From: Actinomadura livida
Lineage (GTDB): Bacteria > Actinomycetota > Actinomycetes > Streptosporangiales > Streptosporangiaceae
Length of the DNA: 64,000 bases
NCBI RefSeq assembly: GCF_014648675.1
Contig: NZ_BMRO01000013.1
Span: 205,408-269,407, forward strand
Reading direction: 5' to 3'
This document shows positions 33,107 to 40,646 of this stretch, piece after piece (position 1 is the stretch's first letter; the number at the start of each line of letters is the position of its first letter). A model generated the notes under the pieces. It ran no database searches and had not been told where the DNA came from. It was given only the letters and a program-made list of their open reading frames with translations. The translations under genes were made by a program, and so were the position numbers.

Positions 33107-33544
33107 ATGGCACTCAACCGTGATTTCATCGGGCGGAGCTTCCCGCCCACCGAGCCGTACGAGGTCAGCCGGGTGAAGATCCGCGAGTTCGCGGACGCGA
33201 TCGGCGACCGGAACCCCGTGTACCGCGACCAGGAGGCGGCGAAGGCGGCCGGGCACCCCGACGTCATCGCACCGCCGACCTTCCCCATCGTCGTGTCCCT
33301 CGGCAACCCCGCCCTCGCCGACCCCGACCTCAACCTGAACTACGCGATGGTCGTGCACGGCGAGCAGCGGTTCGAGTACACCCGCCCGGTCCGCGCCGGC
33401 GACGTCGTGACCTGCACCTCGACGGTCACCGAGATCAAGTCGATCGGCAGCAACGAGAAGATGGTCGTCGAGACCGACATCAAGACCGTCGAGGGCGAGC
33501 TGATCTGCAAGACCTACAACACGATCGTGGAGCGGGGGGCCTGA
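33107..33544 (+). CDS. hadA: MaoC-like dehydratase, HadA-type subunit
   Basis: A 145-residue hot-dog protein similar to HadA/UPF0336 (NRDFIGRSFPPTEPYEVSR, FADAIGDRNPVY, APPTFPIVV). HadA subunits bind substrate and lack the catalytic His/Asp pair; they pair with HadB. The complex dehydrates 3-hydroxyacyl-ACP or 3-hydroxyacyl-CoA. In mycobacteria this is the mycolate FAS-II step; outside mycolate makers, another fatty-acyl role is likely. The gene overlaps hadB by 1 nt (TGATG). Confidence 0.85.
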   Translation: MALNRDFIGRSFPPTEPYEVSRVKIREFADAIGDRNPVYRDQEAAKAAGHPDVIAPPTFPIVVSLGNPALADPDLNLNYAMVVHGEQRFEYTRPVRAGDVVTCTSTVTEIKSIGSNEKMVVETDIKTVEGELICKTYNTIVERGA

Positions 33545-33969
33545 TGACCGCGAAGGTGAACTACGCCGACGTCGAGGTCGGGACCGAGATCCCCGCGCAG
33601 ACCTACGCGGTCGACCGCGCCAACCTCGTCATGTACGCGGGCGCGTCCGGCGACTTCAACCCCATCCACTGGCGCGAGTCCGTCGCGAAGGCCGTGGGGC
33701 TCCCGGACGTCATCGCGCACGGCATGTACACGATGGCGCAGGGCGGCCGGTTCGTGACCGACTGGGCCGGCGACCCGGCTGCCGTCGTCGACTACGGGGT
33801 ACGGTTCTCCTCACCGGTCGTCGTCCCCGACGAGGGCGGCGCGACCCTGGAGATCAGCGGCCAGGTGGAGGAGAAGCTCGACGACAACAAGGTCGTCGTG
33901 GCGCTCACCGCCAGGTCGAACGACCAGAAGGTCCTCACGCGCGCGAAGGCGGTCGTCAAGCTCGCCTGA
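33544..33969 (+). CDS. hadB: MaoC-like dehydratase, HadB-type catalytic subunit
   Basis: A 141-residue hot-dog dehydratase with the hydratase-2 catalytic motif YAGASGDFNPIHW, which has the Asp and His of the active site, and GLPDVIAHGMYTMAQGGR. It is translationally coupled to hadA. About 110 bp separate it from murB, so the three may share a transcript. Confidence 0.88.
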   Translation: MTAKVNYADVEVGTEIPAQTYAVDRANLVMYAGASGDFNPIHWRESVAKAVGLPDVIAHGMYTMAQGGRFVTDWAGDPAAVVDYGVRFSSPVVVPDEGGATLEISGQVEEKLDDNKVVVALTARSNDQKVLTRAKAVVKLA

Positions 33970-34081
33970 ACCGCACGTGGCGCCGCGCACCGGCCGGGCC
34001 GCCCGGCCGGTGCGGGGACGGCCCGCGGGACGCGAGCGGGACGCGGCGAGTGACCGGGCACGCACGGGAGGGGAACACGAC

Positions 34082-35149
34082 GTGGCGGTGTTCGCTGAAG
34101 AGGTGGACCTGGCCGGATACACCACGCTGCGGCTCGGCGGCCCCGCCCGCCGCTTCGTCGAGGCGACGACCGAGGCGGAGCTCGTCGCCGCGATCCGCAA
34201 CGCCGACGACGCGGGCGAACCCGTGCTCGTGCTCGGCGGCGGCAGCAACCTCGTGGTGTCCGACGACGGGTTCCCCGGCACCGTCGTCCACATCGGCACC
34301 CGCGGCACCGAACGCGTCGCCGCCGAAGGCGACACCGTCCTCCTCCGGGTCCAGGCCGGCGAGGACTGGGACCCGTTCGTCGCGCGCTGCGTCGCCGACG
34401 GGCTCGCCGGAGTCGAATGCCTGTCCGGCATCCCCGGCCGCGTCGGCGCCACCCCGATCCAGAACGTCGGCGCCTACGGCCAGGACGTCAGCGAGACGAT
34501 CGTCGAGGTCCGCGCCTACGACCGGGAGGCCCGCACCGTCGTCGCCCTCGACCGCGACGCCTGCCGCTTCACCTACCGGCACAGCGCCTTCAAAGGGCAC
34601 GACCGGTTCGTGGTCCTCGACGTGACGTACGCGCTCCACGAGGCCGAGGAGTCGCGGCCCATCGCCTACACCGAGCTCGCGAAGAAGCTCGGCGTCCAGC
34701 CCGGGGACAGGGTGACGCTGAAGGAGGCGCGCGACGCCGTCCTCGAACTGCGGCGCGGCAAGGGCATGGTCCTGGACCCGGCCGACCCCGACACCCGCAG
34801 CGCCGGGTCGTTCTTCACCAACCCGGTCCTCGAACCCGGCCAGCTCGCCGAGCTGGAGCGCCGCGTCGCCGACCGCCTCGGCCCGGACGCGACGTTCCCG
34901 CGCTACCCGGAGTCCGGCGGACGGGTCAAGACGTCCGCCGCCTGGCTGATCGACCGCGCCGGCTTCGGCAAGGGCCACGCCGCCGGCCCGGCGCGCATCT
35001 CCACCAAGCACACCCTCGCCCTCACCAACCCGGGCGACGCCAGCACCGCCGACCTCCTGGCGCTCGCCCGCGAGGTGCGCCGCGGCGTCCGCGAGGCGTT
35101 CGGCGTCGAGCTGGTCAACGAGCCGGTCCTCGTCGGTGTGACCCTCTGA
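34082..35149 (+). CDS. murB: UDP-N-acetylenolpyruvoylglucosamine reductase
   Basis: A 355-residue FAD enzyme that reduces UDP-GlcNAc-enolpyruvate to UDP-MurNAc in peptidoglycan synthesis. The FAD-binding stretch is TTLRLGGPARRF and VLGGGSNLVVSDDGF. Catalytic-domain motifs are LSGIPGRVGATPIQNVGAYG, YRHSAFK, the Ser of RSAGSFFTNP and the late Glu region VELVNEPVLVG. GTG 34082 is preceded by GGGAGGGG at 8 nt; GTG 34088 lies just inside. Confidence 0.94.
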   Translation: MAVFAEEVDLAGYTTLRLGGPARRFVEATTEAELVAAIRNADDAGEPVLVLGGGSNLVVSDDGFPGTVVHIGTRGTERVAAEGDTVLLRVQAGEDWDPFVARCVADGLAGVECLSGIPGRVGATPIQNVGAYGQDVSETIVEVRAYDREARTVVALDRDACRFTYRHSAFKGHDRFVVLDVTYALHEAEESRPIAYTELAKKLGVQPGDRVTLKEARDAVLELRRGKGMVLDPADPDTRSAGSFFTNPVLEPGQLAELERRVADRLGPDATFPRYPESGGRVKTSAAWLIDRAGFGKGHAAGPARISTKHTLALTNPGDASTADLLALAREVRRGVREAFGVELVNEPVLVGVTL

Positions 35150-35169
35150 CCCGCCGGTTGGTAGGCTCG

Positions 35170-35297
35170 GGGCGTCGAGGGGGAGTAGTCCCAATCGCGT
35201 GATCGACATACTGGCGCCGCCGACGGCGCCCGGTCACGCGGGCCTCCGTACGCAAGGGCCGCGCTCCGACGGGCCCGCGAGGCGGACGAGACCCTCG
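35170..35297 (+). promoter_or_regulatory. yybP-ykoY-type Mn2+ riboswitch
   Basis: The leader of the UPF0016 gene carries the family marks. GGGGAGTAG (35180-35188) is preceded by CGAGGG (35176-35181), which pairs with CCCTCG (35292-35297) as closing stem P1. ATCGACATACTGG is followed by a GC-rich P3-like arm (GGCGCC repeats), then GACGAGACC on the 3' side. Promoter-like GTGACC (35138) and TAGGCT (35162) put transcription start just before P1. The gene it controls belongs to a manganese-homeostasis family commonly found behind this riboswitch. Confidence 0.8.
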
Positions 35298-35322
35298 GCC
35301 CGGCAGTCGTGCCGGGCCGAGG
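35293..35322 (+). terminator. Expression-platform hairpin of the Mn2+ riboswitch
   Basis: A perfect 13-bp stem (35293-35305 with 35310-35322) closed by a GTCG tetraloop. Its 5' arm reuses the 3' strand of riboswitch stem P1 (35292-35297), so the two structures exclude each other. Mn2+ binding, which stabilises P1, should prevent this hairpin and allow expression. Confidence 0.7.
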
Positions 35323-35374
35323 TCGCGCGCCCGAACCCCCGCCCTCGCCCGGCATCCGAGCGAGAGGTAGCCCG

Positions 35375-35956
35375 TTGTCCGCCTTCCTCATCAGCCTGGT
35401 CGTGATCTTCGTCGCCGAACTGGGCGACAAGAGCCAGCTCATGGCGATGACCTTCGCCACCCGCTTCCGCGCGCTGCACGTGCTCATCGGCATCACCGCC
35501 GCGACCGCGGTCGTCCACCTGGCGAGCGTCGCCCTCGGCGCGGCGCTCGGCGCCGCGCTCCCGACCGGCCCGATCTCCATCCTCGCCGGCGTCGCGTTCC
35601 TCGGCTTCGCGCTGTGGACGCTCCGCGGCGACGAACTCGACGACGACGAACGCGACCGGGCGCGGCGCGCCACCGGCTCGGCGATCCTGGCGGTCGGCGG
35701 GGCGTTCTTCCTCGCCGAGCTGGGCGACAAGACCATGCTCGCCACCGTCACCCTCGCCGCCGACCACGGCGGCCTCGCGGCGCTGGCCGGCGTGTGGGCC
35801 GGGTCGACGATCGGCATGGTCGCCGCGGACGCGCTGGCGATCGTGGTCGGCCAGGTCCTCGGCAAGAAGCTCCCCGAACGGGTCATCAAGTACGGTGCCG
35901 CCGCCGGCTTCGCGGCGTTCGGCGTCCTGCTGCTCGTCGAGGGCATCACGGCCTGA
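35375..35956 (+). CDS. UPF0016 (GDT1/TMEM165-like) divalent-cation transporter
   Basis: 193 residues, about six helices in two inverted halves. Each half has the family motif E-x-G-D-K-[ST] (VAELGDKSQLMAM at about residue 14 and LAELGDKTMLATV at about 114). Bacterial members export Mn2+. TTG 35375 is chosen because GAGAGG lies about 7 nt upstream and translation then opens directly into TM1 (SAFLISLVVIF). The upstream Mn2+ riboswitch supports the manganese assignment. Confidence 0.9.
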   Translation: MSAFLISLVVIFVAELGDKSQLMAMTFATRFRALHVLIGITAATAVVHLASVALGAALGAALPTGPISILAGVAFLGFALWTLRGDELDDDERDRARRATGSAILAVGGAFFLAELGDKTMLATVTLAADHGGLAALAGVWAGSTIGMVAADALAIVVGQVLGKKLPERVIKYGAAAGFAAFGVLLLVEGITA

Positions 35957-35974
35957 CCCGCCTCCCGGCCCGCC

Positions 35975-35995
35975 CGGCGGCTGAAACGGCCGCCG
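35975..35995 (+). terminator. Terminator of the UPF0016 gene
   Basis: A perfect 7-bp stem CGGCGGC/GCCGCCG with a 7-nt loop, 19 bp after the stop. Confidence 0.6.
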
Positions 35996-36069
35996 AGCGG
36001 GAACCATGGAGGCAGGGCCCTTGAGGACCGCGGGGCCGGCCGCGGCGGGGCCCGGACGGGAGTACGACC

Positions 36070-36777
36070 GTGGCCCCACCCGCACCCGCCCCCCGGCAGG
36101 CGCTCGGCATGCGCCTCCAGCTGAGCGACGAGGCCGCCGCCCGCATCCGCGAGCTGATCATGGAGGGCCGGGTCCGGCCCGGCGACCATCTGCGGCTCGA
36201 ACGGCTCGCCATGGAGTTCGGCATCAGCGTCACCCCGGTCAGGGAGGCGCTGAAGTCGCTGCGCAGCGAGGGATTCGTCGTCCTGGAGCCGCGCCGCGGG
36301 TTCGTCGTCGCGCCGCTGTCGAAACGGGACGTCCAGGACCTGTTCTGGGTGCAGGCGGGCATCGCCGCCGAGCTGGCCGCCCGCGCCACCCCCCGGATCG
36401 GCCCGGAGGACCTGCGCGGCCTGGAGGCGCTCCACCGCGAATTGGAGCGTGCCTTCGCCGCTCGGCGACCCGACCTGATGGAGGAGCACAACCACCACTT
36501 CCACCGCGAGATCAACCTGGCGGCCGACTCGGCGAAGCTGGCCTGGTCGCTAGGGACGGCCGCCCGGTACGTCCCGCGCGGCCTGTACGGGAGGCTTCCC
36601 GGCTGGCCGGACCTCGCCGTGCGAGACCACGAGCACATCCTCGCCGCGCTGCGGGACGGCGACGCCGCCGCGGCGGCCGAACGGATGCGCGACCACGTCG
36701 TCAGGGCCGGTGAACTCCTGGTGAGCCACCTCGAAAGCCGTGGGATGTGGCCGTCCGGCGAGGAGGCCCGGCACTAG
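36070..36777 (+). CDS. GntR-family (FadR/FCD subfamily) regulator
   Basis: 235 residues from GTG 36070. The N-terminal winged HTH is at about 15-80 (AAARIRELIMEGRVRPGDHL, ISVTPVREALKSLRSEGFV). The C-terminal all-helical FCD domain (about 90-220) has the Asp/His metal-ligand pattern (HNHHFHREIN, RDHEHILAALRDGD). FCD ligands are usually small carboxylates. The neighbours (Mn2+ transporter, deaminase) do not point to a clear target. Confidence 0.88.
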   Translation: MAPPAPAPRQALGMRLQLSDEAAARIRELIMEGRVRPGDHLRLERLAMEFGISVTPVREALKSLRSEGFVVLEPRRGFVVAPLSKRDVQDLFWVQAGIAAELAARATPRIGPEDLRGLEALHRELERAFAARRPDLMEEHNHHFHREINLAADSAKLAWSLGTAARYVPRGLYGRLPGWPDLAVRDHEHILAALRDGDAAAAAERMRDHVVRAGELLVSHLESRGMWPSGEEARH

Positions 36778-36827
36778 CGCGGCGCCGTGTCCCGGCGGTC
36801 GGCCGGCCAGCGTGCGGTCCGGGAGGC

Positions 36828-37877
36828 TCAGCCCGCCAGCCAGGCGTCGACGCCCGCGAGCAGCCGCCCCCGCACGTCGTCCGGCGCCGCCGACGCCCTG
36901 ATCGACTGCTTCGCCAGATCGGCAAGCTCGGCGTCGGAGAAGCCGTGGTCGGCCCGGGCGAGCTCGTACTGGACGGCCAGCCGCGAACCGAACAGCAGCG
37001 GGTCGTCCGCGCCCAGCGCGATCGACGCGCCCGCCTCGTACAGCCGCCGCACCGGCACGTCCGACGCCGTCTCCGCCACCCCGAGGCCCACGTTCGACGC
37101 CGGGCACACCTCCAGCGTCACACCGCGCTCGATGATCTGCTCCAGGAGCCGCGGGTCCTCGACGGCGCGCACGCCGTGCCCGATCCGGTCGGCCTCCAGG
37201 GTCTCCAGGCATTCCCGGATGCTCGCCGGGCCGAGCAGCTCACCGCCGTGCGGGGTCGACAGCAGGCCGCCGCGCTTGGCGATCCGGAACGCGCCCTCGA
37301 AGTCGTAGGCCCGGCCCCGCCGCTCGTCGTTGGACAGCCCGAACCCGACGACGCCCCGGCCGGCGTACTGGACGGCCAGCCGGGCGAGCGTCTTGGCGTC
37401 CAGCGGGTGCCGGGTGCGGTTCGCGGCGATGACCACGCCGATGCCGACGCCGGTGGCCTCGGACGCGTCCCGCGCCGCGTCCAGCACCAGCTCCACCGTG
37501 GGGGTCAGCCCGCCGAACTTCGCCGCGTACCCGCTCGGATCGACCTGGATCTCCAGCCAGCCCGACCCCTCCGCCGCCTCGTCCGCGGCCGTCTCCCGCA
37601 GCAGGCGGCGCAGGTCGCCGGGCGTCTGCAGCACCGAGCGGGCGATGTCGTAGAGGCGCTGGAACCGGAACCAGCCGCGTTCGTCGGTCGCCTGCAGCTT
37701 GGGCGGCCAGTCCTCCACGAGGGCGTCCGGCAGATGCACGCCGTGCGTGCCGGCGAGCTCGACGAGCGTCGAATGCCGCATCGACCCGGTGAAATGCAGG
37801 TGCAGGTGCGCCTTGGGGAGCAGTGCCACGTCATTGCGGGCGGAACCCAGAAGCTCCTGGGCGGGACGAGCTGACAC
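36828..37877 (-). CDS. add: Adenosine deaminase family protein
   Basis: About 349 residues of an amidohydrolase-fold deaminase. Zinc ligands and catalytic residues are present: KAHLHLHFTG (HxH), STPHGGEL (His-x-x-Glu), RIGHGV, the CPASN motif and the late Asp pair GADDPLLFG. The frame stays open to ATG 37892 and ATG 37946, but GTG 37877 has GGAGG 8 nt upstream and the ATGs have none. The reaction is adenosine (or a related adenine nucleoside) to inosine plus ammonia; the exact substrate is uncertain. Lying between murB and aspC matches the Streptomyces order. Confidence 0.85.
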   Translation of the reverse strand: MSARPAQELLGSARNDVALLPKAHLHLHFTGSMRHSTLVELAGTHGVHLPDALVEDWPPKLQATDERGWFRFQRLYDIARSVLQTPGDLRRLLRETAADEAAEGSGWLEIQVDPSGYAAKFGGLTPTVELVLDAARDASEATGVGIGVVIAANRTRHPLDAKTLARLAVQYAGRGVVGFGLSNDERRGRAYDFEGAFRIAKRGGLLSTPHGGELLGPASIRECLETLEADRIGHGVRAVEDPRLLEQIIERGVTLEVCPASNVGLGVAETASDVPVRRLYEAGASIALGADDPLLFGSRLAVQYELARADHGFSDAELADLAKQSIRASAAPDDVRGRLLAGVDAWLAG

Positions 37878-38113
37878 GGTAGGGGCCTCCATGTGCCAAT
37901 GCTGCCGGGTGATCGGCGCGGTTGAACCCCCTTCCGGAAGGATCACCTCACCGGACTACCTCGGATGACTCGCGACGGCCATCCCCGCACATGGGCATCC
38001 CGAAAAAACTTTGGGATCGCGTGCAACCCCGTCCGGACACCGTGCGTATACGAGGGGCGCCAGAGAGAGACGGGCACCCCCGTAAACGAGCACGGGCAGG
38101 AAAGGGATACACG

Positions 38114-39067
38114 ATGATCACGCTGAAGGCCGCCCTGATCGCGGCGTCCGCCATCGGGACCGTCGCCGTGGGCGGCGGCGCGACCTGGGCGATGGCCGGC
38201 TCCCACCAGGAGGCGGACCTCCGCCCCCAGGGCGCCACGGCCCCCGCGGTGGAGCGCGAGGTCCGGGACGCCGTGCCCGGCACCCCGCCGACCTGCCTGC
38301 CGGCCAAGCCCGCACTGCCCAGCGCCAAGATCCCGGAGACCGGGGCGGAGAAGCAGGTCCGGAAGCACCTGGAGCAGAACCCCGCCACGAGGGAACTGCC
38401 GAAGGCGGACGTGCCCAAGACCGACCTCCCGGGCGCTGGGCTCCCCGACGCCGACCTGCCTGACGCCAAGGTCCCTGACGCGAAGGTCCCGGACGCCAAG
38501 CTGCCGGACGCCAAGCTGCCGGACGCAAGGGGCAAGCTCCCGTCCGACCTGCCGACCTGCCTGCCGTCCACGAAGGAGCTGACGAAGGGGACCCCGGCGA
38601 CCAGTCCGTCCGCCCGCGTCCCGGCCAAGCCCGGCCTGCCCGCCGTCCCCCGGCTCGACTGCGGCAAGCTGGCGCCGGCGGTCGAGGTCGGCGGCACGGT
38701 CGAGCGGACGGTCCTGCTCGCCAAGGGCCTGCGCCACGTCTCGACCGTCCCCGGCTCCGCCGACCTGCGGAAGGCGAACATCTGCGCCGTCACGCAGAAG
38801 TGGGCCGACAAGACCGGCCGGTGGATCACCGTCGAAACCCTGAGGACGCCCGCCGGCATGACGCAGAATCAGCTGCGGCAGGCGCTGAAGCTGCCCAAGG
38901 GCGGCACCCCCGTGACCGTGCCCGGCGGCACCGCCGGCTCGATCCTCCCGGACCGCGGCGGCGTGCTGCTGTTCGACGCGGACGGCCGGTCGCTGCTCGT
39001 CAACGGCAGCCCCGTCCTCGCGGGCGGCCTGAAGGACGTCACCACCGCGCTGGCCCAGGCCGGGTAA
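38114..39067 (+). CDS. Secreted protein with LPDAK-type repeats
   Basis: 317 residues from ATG 38114 (AGGAAAGG 8 nt upstream). A signal peptide covers about 1-28 (ALIAASAIGTVAVGGGATWAMA). A low-complexity region at about 95-140 has five-residue repeats of the form (L/V)PDAK, at least six tandem units. The C-terminal part (about 180-317) is globular with two cysteines and no recognised family. A sigma-factor gene follows about 110 bp downstream. The repeats look like a rigid spacer holding the C-terminal domain away from the membrane or wall (inference). Confidence 0.7.
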   Translation: MITLKAALIAASAIGTVAVGGGATWAMAGSHQEADLRPQGATAPAVEREVRDAVPGTPPTCLPAKPALPSAKIPETGAEKQVRKHLEQNPATRELPKADVPKTDLPGAGLPDADLPDAKVPDAKVPDAKLPDAKLPDARGKLPSDLPTCLPSTKELTKGTPATSPSARVPAKPGLPAVPRLDCGKLAPAVEVGGTVERTVLLAKGLRHVSTVPGSADLRKANICAVTQKWADKTGRWITVETLRTPAGMTQNQLRQALKLPKGGTPVTVPGGTAGSILPDRGGVLLFDADGRSLLVNGSPVLAGGLKDVTTALAQAG

Positions 39068-39180
39068 AGGGGCCGGCCAGCACACAGCGGTACCAGGAAC
39101 CGGGTGGGCGGCTCGGCGCGGAGCCGCCCACCCCCCGACAGAAGACCGGCCGGATTCGCGCCAGCCCGGGACGGAGCACA

Positions 39181-39690
39181 GTGGGGCGTCGAGACGACGA
39201 GACGTTCGTGGAGTTCGTGGCCGCACGCGGCGATGCCCTGCTGCGCACCGCCGCGCTGATGTGCGGGGCACGGCAGGACGCCGAGGACGTCCTGCAGACC
39301 GCGCTGGAGAAGGCGTACCGGCACTGGGGGCGGATCGAGCCCGGCAGCGACCCCGAGCCCTACGTCCGCAGGATCCTGGTCAATCTCGTGATCAGCCGCT
39401 CCCGGCGCTGGAAGGTCCTGAAGGAGATCCACATGGCGCGGCTGCCGGAACGGCCGGCGGCCTCGCCCGAACACGCCGTCGAGCTGAGGGGGACACTCAT
39501 GGACGAGCTGCGCAGGCTCGGCCCGCGGCAGCGGGCGGTACTGGTCCTGCGGTTCTGGGAGGACCTGTCGGAGGCGGAGACGGCGCAGGCGCTCGGCTGT
39601 TCGGTCGGAACGGTCAAGAGCCAGGCGTCCCGGGGGCTCGCCAGGCTCCGGGAGCGCCTCGGCACGAACCTGGCGCCACTGGGGAGATGA
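39181..39690 (+). CDS. SigE-family ECF RNA polymerase sigma factor
   Basis: 169 residues from GTG 39181. Region 2 is at about 5-70 (FVAARGDALLRTAALMCG, ALEKAYRHWGRI, YVRRILVNLVISRSRRWK). Region 4 is at about 105-160 (LGPRQRAVLVLRFWEDLSEAETAQALGCSVGTVKSQASRGLARL). This is the compact SigE-like group common in actinomycetes, usually paired with a downstream single-pass membrane protein, as found here 3 bp later. Confidence 0.92.
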   Translation: MGRRDDETFVEFVAARGDALLRTAALMCGARQDAEDVLQTALEKAYRHWGRIEPGSDPEPYVRRILVNLVISRSRRWKVLKEIHMARLPERPAASPEHAVELRGTLMDELRRLGPRQRAVLVLRFWEDLSEAETAQALGCSVGTVKSQASRGLARLRERLGTNLAPLGR

Positions 39691-39693
39691 GCG

Positions 39694-40449
39694 ATGGACC
39701 TGGAGAGTGAACTGCGGCAGGCCATGGCCGAGCAGGTGGCCGGGACGACCGCGCCGGCGTCGCTCGTCGCGGACGTCAAGCGCCGGCACCGGCGCCGCAA
39801 GGCCCGGATCCACGCCGCCGCCGGAGCCGCCGCGGCCACGGTCGCGGCGCTCGCCCTGGTGCCCACCTACCAGTCGTTCCGGGCCACACCTGCCGGGAAC
39901 CCCGGGACCGCCCGAACCGCGGACGGCGGCCCGACGCTCGAGCAGCCGGAACGACCGCCCGCCCCGGGTTCCTCCGCGTCCCCGTCAGCCAAGGGGGAGC
40001 CCAGGGCGGGCGCCTCCTCCCGGCCGGAGGCCCACCCGTCGGCGGGCAGGTCCGCGGATGGCCCGCGCAAGCCCGGCCCAGGGGGAGTGGTGGACGGTCT
40101 GCCGGGCTGGATCACCTACATTCCGGACGGCCTCACCGCCGCGGGCCCGTGCACGGTGACGGGCGGCGCCGAGCGCGAGACGACGACCTGCAAGTGGCGC
40201 GGGAGCGCGGGGTGGCTGGAGATCGCCATGGTCAAGGGGAGCGGGCTCACCGGCCCGCGGGACCTCATGAAGTCGCCCGGCCTGCCCGGGCACACGTCCG
40301 TGCGGGGGGCGCCCGCGCTCACCGCCGACCGTCCCGGCTCAGGACGCCAGATCTCCTGGCTCGCCAGACCCGGCGTCGGGGTGACGGTGTCGGCCGGCGG
40401 CTCGGTGGAGACCCGGCTGATGCGCGTCGCCGAGGGCGTCCGCCCGTGA
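39694..40449 (+). CDS. Single-pass membrane protein, probable partner of the adjacent sigma factor
   Basis: 251 residues. A short cytoplasmic N-terminus (about 1-38; SELRQAMAEQVAGTTAPASLVADVKRR without its final residues forms a helix) precedes a basic cluster, one transmembrane helix at about 39-58, a Pro/Ser-rich external stalk and a small C-terminal domain with two cysteines (GPCTVTGG, TTCKWRG). It starts 3 bp after the sigma stop. The position and topology suggest an anti-sigma factor, but no zinc-binding HxxxCxxC motif is present, so it would be atypical. Confidence 0.65.
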   Translation: MDLESELRQAMAEQVAGTTAPASLVADVKRRHRRRKARIHAAAGAAAATVAALALVPTYQSFRATPAGNPGTARTADGGPTLEQPERPPAPGSSASPSAKGEPRAGASSRPEAHPSAGRSADGPRKPGPGGVVDGLPGWITYIPDGLTAAGPCTVTGGAERETTTCKWRGSAGWLEIAMVKGSGLTGPRDLMKSPGLPGHTSVRGAPALTADRPGSGRQISWLARPGVGVTVSAGGSVETRLMRVAEGVRP

Positions 40450-40494
40450 ACGCGGCGCCGGAGGGTCGCCGTGTCTCGGGGAGGCACTGACACC

Positions 40495-40551
40495 GTTCCG
40501 GCGGGACGTCCCGCGGTGGGGAGGGGCCGCGGCGGGACGTCCCGCCGGAAC
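40495..40551. terminator. 20-bp perfect inverted repeat with self-palindromic arms
   Basis: The arms at 40495-40514 and 40532-40551 are perfectly complementary with a 17-nt spacer. Each arm also contains the internal palindrome GCGGGACGTCCCGC. It lies 46 bp after the membrane-protein stop, between convergent genes, and probably terminates both directions. Confidence 0.75.
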
Positions 40552-40593
40552 GCTCCGGGAACGGGCCGGTGGACGCGGCCCGTTCCGCACGGA

Positions 40594-40627
40594 ACCGGCC
40601 CCGGGCACGTGTGCGCCCGGGGCCGGT
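40594..40627 (-). terminator. Terminator of aspC
   Basis: A perfect 13-bp stem (40594-40606 with 40615-40627) and an 8-nt loop, 20 bp past the aspC stop. Confidence 0.75.
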
Positions 40628-40646
40628 CCGTGATGGCGGAAGGGTG

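Noticed and set aside
36006..36713. Forward frame of 235 codons overlapping the GntR gene
   Set aside because: It overlaps in another frame; the GntR frame shows clear HTH and FCD motifs and this one none.
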